DNA from: Odiellus spinosus | Lineage: Eukaryota > Arthropoda > Arachnida > Opiliones > Phalangiidae | Reading direction: 5' to 3' | DNA: 64,000 nucleotides | Assembly (NCBI GenBank): GCA_963920705.1 | Contig: OY987226.1 | Location: 11,906,501 to 11,970,500 of the forward strand | In this document: piece by piece, positions 55,005 to 64,000 of the stretch | How the letters are laid out: each line of letters begins with the position of its first letter | Numbering within the stretch: position 1 is the first letter of the stretch | Notes under the pieces: model-generated | What the model was told of the DNA's origin: nothing | The model's input: the letters and a program-made list of their open reading frames with translations, nothing else | The model's database searches: none | Translations under genes and position numbers: made by a program

Positions 55005-55720
55005 GATTATAGAAATTCGAAATGATGTAAATTTACGAATCAAATTGCAATTTTTAAATTGGGCCACCCACTTTGGTACGGAATTAGATGGACAATATAT
55101 TGTAAATCCCACGAATCACTGAAATTACAGCTCCACCATGAATAATTAGGTTTAGTAATTATAATTGAAAGTTATCCTTTATGGAAGATTTATTTTATAC
55201 AGTGAATAACTGCAAATAATTTTGCGAAAGTTGAAATGTCATACCCATCTACATGACTAAGAAAACTTACCTATTTTCGTCTACTGAATATAGTCACCTT
55301 GCTTAAGTAGCAGAATCTTAGACCAAAAAACTTGTTAAAGAAACTTTTCAAAATTTAATGATTTTTTTTTTTTTTTTTTTTTGACACAATGGCGCTGTGC
55401 TAAAATAACAAATATTTTTTCGATGATAATTTGATTAATTTCTTAAATGTTTTTGTTTGTTTGTTAGATTGGAGATGGTGGTAAAATATCACCAGCGAAT
55501 ATTTACTATAACCGCTCGTAAATATAATAAAAAAAACACCGGAGATAATGGGTCATGTTTTGTTGATTTTAGTTTTTCAAATAAAAAAACCATGAAAATT
55601 ATCACAATATTTTTTTTTTATATATAAATATTGAGGGACCCCCAAACAAAGGAATATATTAAAGATTTGTATTTCTTTTTTCACATTTTCTTCTTTAATT
55701 TATTGATTTAATTTTATTTC

Positions 55721-56982
55721 ATTAAAATTGTCTCAACTTTCCCTTCCCAAAAATAAATAAACAAATGCGATCGATTGCAAAAGCGCAAATCATGTCTAAC
55801 GCTAAAATCTGCAATAGGTAGATTTGAAACTGAAAGAAAATTGAATTCAATTTTACTTGGGTATATACCTTAGCGTAAGTTTATTATTATCTCTAAGTAG
55901 CCAGTTGACAATGATATCTATGGTCTGGGTAAGACCAACACCATGTATCACGTTGACTTAAAAATTCTTATCTCTTATAGTACGCCTGAATACCAATAAA
56001 ACAGGTAATCTTCTTTTCACTTCAAAGAATCTGTCTGTCAATACTCTATACAAGGGGCTAAATCCCAAACCTTTTCCCATTCTAAGAAGAATTATATACT
56101 TTAAAATCACTTTAGCCTTAAATTACGTACAAATCTATTCCGCTGTCTCTCTTGCAGAAACCAAATTACGGAGTTAGAGGTGGATAATTTAAATTAACAT
56201 TGGACATAACGTTCTGAAATCAGGAACTGGGGGGTCTGATAGAAGAGGTAGCTGGGTTAGAGAAAAATTCAAATGCGCGATCTATCCCTGGCAAAAGGTT
56301 TCATTGGTATAAATATCCAGCGAATACATAGTTTTCACTAAAGGGGGTAAGTGCCGTTCCCCCCGTGTTGCCAAGCAATTGTGAGTGCAGAGGGAAAGGC
56401 TAGAGTTCAGTTTTGAAACTGATTTGTTCTGAACTGAACTCACAAGCTCCTGACAACCTGGCAATGAAAGCAAAGCTGGGTAAGAGGGGTGGAATTTTCT
56501 TTTGCCCCTTTACTGAAAACTATGTTATGTCTTAGATGGGTACTTAGACATAATAATAGACTTATGACCTTGGATATTCATTTATTTTTAGAGATAAGTA
56601 ATTTGTGTTAATATTTTGGCCTATTTTTACATTTTTGACCTTATATCAAAAGGGGATAGACTTAATTTCTATCCCCTTTTGCTTATATTGTAATTTGTTC
56701 TTTACAAAATAAATTTGACCTATTTAACCATTTCCATGACTCTATACAATAATTTTGCAAGATTCTATGGTACATATATGGCCTATTTTCCTTGACTAGT
56801 CAAATTTCGGCTTATTTTACAATCTCCCTAACACAAAACTATAATTTTTGCCTAATTTACCATTTCCCTTGCCGTATATATTGTCAGTTTGAATTATTTT
56901 CCTGACTGTAATTATTTCCCAAAAACTAAACTATTCACCTTTCATTTATACGATAATACTTAAAGAAAAGTAAATTACTTAC
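55721..56982. other. Interval downstream of ATP13A1
   Basis: No gene was recognised. It should hold the final exon and 3' UTR of ATP13A1, but no hydrophobic terminal exon was found. A local inverted pair, AAAAGGGGATAGACTTAATT and ATTTCTATCCCCTTTT, lies at about 56648-56680. Short motifs of the type TTGACCTATTT and TTGGCCTATTTT recur at 56615-56860. Confidence 0.5.
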
Positions 56983-59900
56983 GTCACTAGTGAACTCAAC
57001 GATTTCAAACTGGTTAGAAATTTCAGGAACCACGTTCGTAACGAGCATGACGATTCCTCCGCCAGAAATTAGCAAGCTGTATAACAGAGGCCGGTTTTCA
57101 ATCAAACTTTCCATAAAAGGGTGGCCCTTAAAAATTAAAGAAAATTGTTAATAGCGAGAATATAAATACGTTTATAGGCTCCAAAAACAAATTACAATAT
57201 TTAAATAGTTACCCTATAATTTACAACAAAGGTTGAAACTTGCAAAGCCATGGAAATTATGTAAACGGTGCTATTTAGTATCGTTGGCTTGAATGACGCA
57301 TCGAGGTTGACAAATTTCTGCTCTCTACCAGAAAAAGAAATATCATCATTAATTGTCATTCGTAGTAAGTAGCTAGGTATAAAAACCAGCCAGTAGCTAA
57401 GCCTAAATACTGACGAGAAGTTTTTAAAAGTGTTGAATAGTCAGTTGAGTTTTTATCAAAATTATCAAGTAGTAGGTCGAGGCAGAACGAATAACGAATC
57501 GAGAATCCTAGTAATTATAAAAAAAATAAAAATTTACCTCGGAGGTGAACGATCAATGGCTTCTCTGACGAGGAAAACTAGGGCCGTAAAATGAATGGCA
57601 AATTGAAGAATCACAGTCAAAATAGTGTAGATGTTGAATATATTGGGTAATGGCCGCTGTTTCGAGAGTGTTTTTAAGGGTTTCGAGCGCGAGATGAAAA
57701 GGAAACAACCAGCCAAAAGGAGACCTTGCAGCGTGGCTTGGGTGTCGCTGAATTTAATACCTTCTAGATAAAGAACGCTTTGACTATAAGCCAAGATCAA
57801 CGCATTCAGCGCTAAGATTTTGAACATTTGTAATGTGGTAACGAGTGTACAGCGGCCTTGTTTGATTATGTGGCAAACTGGAGAGAAAAAAATGACAAAA
57901 CTCAGATTTAATGTTGGGCCAAAACTGATATCATGGCCATATTGGTATTGGCTTCTAAATTACCGATACCAATATTTTATAAACCGATTCCGTATTTGGA
58001 GTACGGCATTTTTTCCAAGCTACTTTTCAACATTAGAGGTTTTTAAAGTTTTAAAGTAAAAAATAAAAAATCTGCATTGGTTTTACATCTTAAAATTTGC
58101 CATATCCGCATATCGGTATCAGTTAAACTTTGGATACCTGTATAGTATAATTTAAAATTAAGATATTGGCCAGCACTACTCAGAATATTTAGGTAATTCA
58201 CATTTGAAAAGGAAACCACGTCCCAATTACCAACTTACCACACTGAATAGACGAGAGTTTGGAGGTGAAAGGCGCCGCGATACTGGCATCCCCTAACTTA
58301 ACAACTTGAGCCTGATCTAGCTCTTCCAATTCCTTCATCAACTTGTTGAGTTGCTTTTGAGCGTCGTTTATTTTCTCTTGCTTGCTTTGGGATCGTCCTT
58401 TTTCCGGTCGTCTTCCCACTTTCCCCTTAGCGGCCATTGCTTCCAATTTGTTCGAAGTCGAAGCCTCAGCCCCGTCAAGCGCTTCTTGTTGTTGCTGCCT
58501 TTCGGCTTCTCTCTTCTTTCGATTTAAAATGAAATCGGGAATGCTCGATAAGATGGCTACGCCTATTTGGGCGTGTTTTAAGGCTCCGACATCATTCGTA
58601 CCGTCTCCGCACATTAACGTCGTGAAACCTAGACTTTTTAAGGCAGTTATGACTTGTTCCTAATTGAGAGTAGGTTGTATTATTAATTTACAAAAGGAAA
58701 GTTTCTAGATGGAAACGTATGATTTTTTTATGAATAGAACATCAAACCTTTTGTTTCGGCGCAACTCTGGCAAAAACTCTGATGTGGGGGAGAAGTCGGT
58801 TTAGTAACATCGGGCTAATTGATTGCAAATAGATCATACCCTAAAAATAGAAATTATAATCATTAACTATATTAAAAGAAATTATAACTACTGTATTAAC
58901 TAAATTAAAAATTACTGTTTACTCTTTTAACTAAATTAAAAATTACTGTTTACTCTTTTAACTAAATTAAAAATTACTGTTTACTCTTTTAACTAAATTA
59001 AAAATTACTGTTTACTCTTTTAACTAAATTAAAAATTACTGTTTACTCTTTTAACTAAATTAAAAATTACTGTTTACTCTTTTAACTAAATTAAAAAATT
59101 CCTCATTAACTAAATAAAAAATCATCATTAAGTAAAAAAAAAAGATCATCATTAACTAAATTAAAAATTCATCATTAACTAAATTAAAAATTCATCATTA
59201 ACTAAATTAAAAAGATGATAAAATATTACCTCTCCTGTCAAACAGAGATCGTATTTAGTAACCATGGAATGAAATCCTTCCTTAGGCACTGCTGGTAGCA
59301 TAACTGTCTCGTCAATTGAGATCCAGTGCCACGTTTCGCCTTAAACATTTTAACTAGGATTAAACTAGATATGGCCTAAAAAATAAATTAACCGTTAACT
59401 CTTACTGGGTTCTATCGGAGCTGTTAAAATCAGCGTATAATCTTTTCGGGTAAATCTGAGTTCTTTGGCCACGTGACAAGCCGTTAAAGGGGCGTCTCCC
59501 GTTATCATCGCCACATGGTGGCTAGCGTTCTGAATTTCTCTGATAACTGCCTTTGAATCGGCTTTAAGGGGACAAGAGATGACGACGAATCCCACAAATT
59601 CTAGGTTCTTTTCAATCGTGTCTCTGGTGAAATCTCGAACTTCCTTGTGATTTAAGAGACCCAGATGTTTTCGACCCAGGGCCAAAACTCGAGCCCCCCG
59701 ACGAGACATTTCTAAGTAAACATCGTCGTAATCGTCAGGTACGTGAGCAAACTGTTGAGAAAAATATGCTTGTTAGAGTTTCTCAATTTTAAAAAATTAT
59801 AAAAATTTTGTTGTTTATAGTCACAAGAGATGGGTCAGTAATTTTACTAATTTTAAAAGGTGTGCGAGAATCAGAAAAAAATTAGTACTCGGTCGTAAGT

Positions 59901-62900
59901 CCAAGCGACTCGCAACCATTTTTTCCAGGACGCTAACAAGTTCCTGAGTTTTGATCCAAGCCCCAAAAAATAGGTTTAGTTTCACAAATTTTTATATAAA
60001 TCTCAAAGAAAAAAACGTCTAAAAACTTAAAAAAACAAAAAACACCAAAATCCAAAAAAAAAAAAAAATATGGCCTCTAGGGGTATTGCTTCTCTTATGG
60101 ACTTAACCATGATTGTAAACAGATTTTCCAGATTACCAATAAGCAGGACCCCGCTTAAATTCCCCGTACATTTCACATCTCTAATCATTCCATTAGAAAA
60201 ATAAGTTTACGAACCATTTCTTTCAGAGTTTCTGGAGCTCCTTTAACGGTTGCGATGTAAATAGTATCGGATGAACCAGGAGGGCTATATCCGGCTATGA
60301 CCGACATTCGTTTTAATGCGCTCGAGAAATGAAATCTCTGGAATATTTTCATGGCGGGAGCTTTGCCTCGTTTGGGGATGACAGCTTCCCCTTTAGTGAG
60401 ATTCCATTCGATTGCAGTTAAAGTGGCTTTTTCCAAAGGATCACCCACCATTCCGTCCTCTAATTGCACCAACGAATGACACGTAGCCAATACTTGGACC
60501 GTGTCTGTTGGTAAATCAGTCACGGGACAAACACTATCTTTATGCTTTAACCCGGCGACTCCTTCCACCACCAAATTATCGCTGGTTAAAGTTCCAGTTT
60601 TGTCAAAACAACAAATTTCCACTTTGCCAGCAAAGGGAATACGGAATGGTTCAGTGCAAAATACAGCTACAAATCAAAAATGAAGAGGTTTCAATTTAAA
60701 CATACTAGCCAAACTTTTCTCTTTGAAATTGGGGTCAGCTTACAAAGTTTAGATAGAGCTAACAATGAAGAATTAACAGCCAATGATAACTCAATCGGCA
60801 ATTCTGGTGGCACAACTGACGTTAGAATCAAGGCACATTCCAAGAATAACTTGTAACGATTTCTAGATGGATCCTCAGATCCTTAAGAAATTTCAAAATT
60901 ACTTAATGTCTAAAGTTTATAAAAACTATTAAAAGTTCTTTGGCGGAAGGAAACCTCCATTTCTCTTAATGTTTCAAAAAGAGGAACAGCCACTTCATAA
61001 TTGTCCAAAGAACGAGCAATTTTAGCTTTACAGATTGAACCGTCGAACACCTCCCTCCAAAAGGGAGGTTTAATACATTACTCCCACTAATACGAATAAA
61101 ATTAAAGTTACCCTTGATCCAAACGTAAGACGCAGCTGCGATGGCGAACACCAACAAAAACAAAATAAATGCGAAAGTCTCCAAATTATTCGCAGTAACT
61201 CTTTTAACTCCGAACAGAATCGTTCGCAACAGCTTCCCTTGAGACGTTGTGAAACTTGTTCTCAAAACGTAAGCAACACAACCATTATCCGTAGCTAAAG
61301 AACAGAAAGGCATTTTTTTTTAAATATTATTTCAAAATTTCCCTATAAAGCCTCAGAATCTTTGCTTAAATTCTCGAAATTTAGTATTGTCTTCTTTAAA
61401 ATCCAGAAATCTCAGTTAAAGTAGACTAGACACGCAACCTAACAGGGCTTGTCAGTTTGATCTCGAGCCAAGATCACTTATTTAATTTTTAGAAATTCTA
61501 AACAAAACATTTCTAAAGTAGATACTGCAACTTCGGTTTTACTTTTAATTTCAATATGCTTCCATAAAATAGAGAAAGAAATCGGCTTAACCAATAAGGA
61601 AAAAAAGGGCTTTTTCAATTTTAGTTCAGGTTTTTTCATTTGCTCGATGGCTTCTATGGCAGTAAAACCGACATGTATATAAAAACAGACGAGCGGATAT
61701 TTCAATTTTTAAATTTTGAATTCGAGAGCTTGGCTCGATATCAATTTGACCAGACAGGTGGTTGTCTAATTTAAAGGACCTATCTGCTCTAGAATCTGCC
61801 CATGAAAAATATCTTCCCTTACGCATACAGCCTAGCTTTGACTGTATGGTCAAATCTGTCTGCTAAGCAAGAAAGAAAAGGTACTTTAAAAGGTCTCTAC
61901 AAATTGTAGACACTGCCAGACAGTCCCTTTAAAATCTTGTAGATTTTTTAAAATTTTTTTGAAATGAGTCCAAATCTTAAAAATTTAAGTATCAAAATAT
62001 AAAGCTTGTAAGATTTTCTAATTCAGTCGAAATTTAAAGAAAAATTTTAAAATTCAGTCAAAATCTTAGTTACACAAAAGATAATTAGCTACATTTGCAC
62101 TTGGAACTTCCAAACCATTTTCAAACAATTTTAAAGGGTCAAATCCACTTCTGTTCATTGAGAAAAGAACTCTACAGTTGACCCCAAAATTTCATAATTT
62201 GACCTTTCTATAACGGTTAAAATTGTTTCAAAGTCATGGTGTGAATGCTAAATATGCAATATTTTGAAAGATTTGGTAGATTTCAAATTTGTGGGTCAAC
62301 AGTGTAAATCTCACCTTTTAATCCGGGGCTAGTTTTACTGGGTGGGGTATGTTGCACCACCTTGGTTCCACCGTACAAAATATGCAAGCGTCCATGAGCT
62401 TCCAAATCTAATACATTATCAGAATCAAAGGCTTCGATGGGTTCTTTCATTTGTGGAACAGATTCACCGGTCAACATAGATTCGTCGATAATACAAGGTC
62501 CTCTTAGTAATAGCAAGTCGCAGGGTACAATATTATCATTTTGAGATCTGCCGATGGAGACGATATCTCCAGGAACAAGATCACTACTTAAAATTGGTCT
62601 CCACTTTCTATTTCTATAAACCTAAGAGTGGACAAAACTATTGAATACAAATAAATATTGCTACGAGGAAATCGATTAAAAGACTATCTATTACCTGAAT
62701 CAAGTAAGGTTTGTTCCCCATTTTACGAATTTCGGACAAATTCCTTAGTTGCTGCTGAACCAAAGTGCATTCGAAGGCGATCAGCATTGCTAAAGTGAAA
62801 ACGCTATAATACCAGAATTCGTCCAGACACCAAAGTCCGACGCAAAACACTTGGAAAACGAAAAAAGGAGCCGTGGCTCTTTCTTTGAAAAGATCGACGA

Positions 62901-63795
62901 ATTCAGGCACCACCATTTCAAGACTAAACAAGTATAAAATTGTCCAAACCTGGCCTCAAAGAATGGAAATAATTATATAATCCATGAAAACAAACACTAA
63001 CTCATTTTTCCCGTAATGTTTTTCAGCGGCTTCGAGTTCCGTATCTTCTTGGTAACCTTTCCACTCTTGATAAAACTTGAAGGAATGTTGAGTTGGAAAT
63101 TGTAACCCTTCAAAAGTTTTTCGGTCGAGGTTGTAAACGTACTTCGTTTTTTGAAAAACGAACCAAATACTCGTTTCCCCATTAATCTAAAGTTGAATTA
63201 TGTTAATTAGTAGCGAGGTTTAAAGATTAATAAAATGGGTTTTCTTACCTTCGCTTTGAACAAGCGTACAACTTCGGCTGATCCGCTGTTTGGGGTGGGG
63301 ACTACTTTGACTAGCGAAGCGTTATGAGCGTTGGATTCCTGTTAATGTTTCTTATTATTTAAAGTCGGTTTAGGATTAAAATCAATGAACCCCAATTTAA
63401 TTTACTTTAGTATAGGATAGTAGACATCGAATGTGCACAGACCAATGGCAGAACAAGCAAGTCAGTATCTGCAGTATGCCAAGGATGGCTAGCGCTATCA
63501 AACCGGCTTCGAAATACTGAGAGATACCGTATATAAAGGCCCAAAAATAAAACCATACGGAATATAATATAACAAATGGTCCGATGTAACCGTGTAAAAT
63601 TAAAGGTCTAGATTTATATAAACTAAAAGATTGAACCAATTCATCCACGCTCGGTGGCAAGTACGCTGCCATATTTCCGGAAGAAGAAATCTCGATTTGT
63701 GTCATAGAAGCCGCTACATGTGCGAGTACGTCATGGGGCGGGGTTAACTGAAATAAAGAAAGCGAAGAAGCGGGTTTTTTGAATACCGATTCCAT
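56983..63795 (-). CDS. ATP13A1: P5A-type ATPase ATP13A1 (ER membrane helix dislocase), 15 exons, 3' end not found
   Basis: This is the P5A ATPase (yeast Spf1), an ER membrane pump that removes mis-inserted transmembrane helices and affects Mn and Ca balance. Exons, from the start: 63406-63795, 63249-63338, 63002-63186, 62695-62923, 62315-62621, 61112-61294, 60744-60881, 60215-60666, 59406-59751, 59230-59339, 58748-58840, 58239-58659, 57538-57877, 57213-57324, 56983-57126. All introns are GT-AG and all phases agree, giving about 1180 residues; human ATP13A1 has 1204. Motifs: [24 protein letters not shown] (349-352), the P5A signature PPELP (486-490), DKTGT with catalytic Asp 529, KGAPETL, MITGD (740-744), GDGTND (859-864), [21 protein letters not shown] charged insert rich in Gln, Glu and Lys follows GDGTND (about 885-945). 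Some donors are weak (GTTCGT, GTTTGA, GTTAGT). The last 20-30 residues are missing. The largest intron (61295-62314) carries a MITE. Confidence 0.95.
58893..59215. repeat. 31-bp intronic minisatellite in ATP13A1
   Basis: About six copies of CTGTTTACTCTTTTAACTAA followed by ATTAAAAATTA are nearly identical. They pass into a shorter AACTAAATTAAAAATTCATC unit of about 22 bp. The array lies wholly within the intron 58841-59229. Confidence 0.9.
61775..61928 (-). mobile_element. Family 2 MITE in an ATP13A1 intron, 154 bp
   Basis: TTAA occurs at 61771-61774 and 61929-61932. It begins AGGACCTATCTGCTCTAGAA and ends CAGTCCCT. The interior GCATACAGCCTAGCTTTGAC matches 53977-54131. It lies in the intron 61295-62314. 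Confidence 0.75.
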
Positions 63796-63805
63796 GTAGT
63801 TTAAT

Positions 63806-64000
63806 CTATAAAATCTTTAGGGAAACTATCTCAAAATTCTTTAGGGAAACTCTCCCATTAAATCTTTATGGAAACTCTCCTATTAAATCTTTATGGAAAC
63901 TCTCCCATTAAATCTTTAGGGAAACTCTCCCATTAAATCTTTAGGGAAACTCTCCCATAAAATCTTTAGGGAAACTCTCCCATTAAATCTTTAGGAAACT
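63806..64000. repeat. 25-bp minisatellite just upstream of the ATP13A1 start
   Basis: About 7.5 units of AAATCTTTAGGGAAACTCTC followed by CCATT begin about 10 bp upstream of the ATG and run off the window edge. One variant has TTTATGG. The array occupies the position of the 5' UTR or promoter. Confidence 0.9.

Larger units (their letters stand above)
52850..55720. repeat. Diverged, transposon-invaded unit C
   Basis: It begins TTGATCGAGATCCTTATTTT as in unit B. It shares CAAGGTTGTAGGGCTACCAC with CATAGCCTATTCTGGG near 53210, and 55010-55700 matches 43385-43900 with about 85-90% identity. It lacks the 24-bp array and the mini-exons. Insertions include a TTAA MITE cluster and a 304-bp palindromic MITE. 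A 39-base A run begins near 54968. Confidence 0.75.

Noticed and set aside
56220-56287. Candidate last exon of ATP13A1 (minus strand, IDRAFEFFSNP... ending in a stop)
   Set aside because: It resembles the family C-terminus, but joining it to exon 15 in phase 0 gives an immediate stop, and no linking exon with the missing membrane helix was found.

Overview
The window is AT-rich eukaryotic DNA. Several features point to an invertebrate, most likely an arthropod: a spliced gene with many short GT-AG introns, two isolated first exons of conserved animal genes, short (TTAGG)n-type telomere-motif runs, dense small DNA transposons, and a Polinton/Maverick element. The species cannot be named from the sequence. 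A 200-base run of N (5567-5766) shows this is a scaffold from an assembly.

Layout. 1-28.5 kb is gene-poor. It holds a first coding exon of an NRF-6-like membrane acyltransferase family protein (1216-1486, +) and a probable PR/SET (PRDM-type) exon (18381-18662, +), both ending at clean GTAAGT donors with no further exon found. The rest is repeat: two families of TTAA-flanked piggyBac-like MITEs, two hAT-like elements with 6-bp target duplications, several foldback elements, an AGAGCTC-ended family with a nested hAT, and a 35-bp array passing directly into a 21-bp array at 14.6-16.0 kb.

28503-41355 is a Polinton-type virus-like element of about 12.9 kb. Its ends are near-identical inverted arms of about 4.7 kb, far longer than usual for the family. 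Each arm holds the packaging ATPase, several small conserved proteins, a chromodomain integrase and the minor capsid protein. The unique centre holds a polymerase B remnant, an adenovirus-type protease, the major capsid protein and a small pVI/core-like basic protein. A tRNA-Val-derived SINE sits in both arms. The element is a structurally rearranged fossil, but young by arm identity.

42.4-55.7 kb is a tandem segmental duplication. Units A and B repeat at an offset of 5241 bp and are nearly identical over about 1.85 kb. Each carries a 24-bp minisatellite of about 92 or 101 copies, arranged in the same order of variant blocks. Unit C is diverged and transposon-invaded, without the array. On the minus strand beside each array is a spliced mini-exon pair with an ATG and a CPLC motif, suggesting a duplicated but undescribed gene whose first intron, or whose coding repeat, is the array.

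57.0-63.8 kb (minus) is the one well-supported host gene: the P5A ATPase ATP13A1 (Spf1 family, ER membrane). Fifteen exons encode about 1180 residues with all P-type ATPase motifs; only the last 20-30 residues were not found. A 31-bp minisatellite lies in one intron, and a 25-bp minisatellite starts about 10 bp upstream of the ATG and runs off the window.
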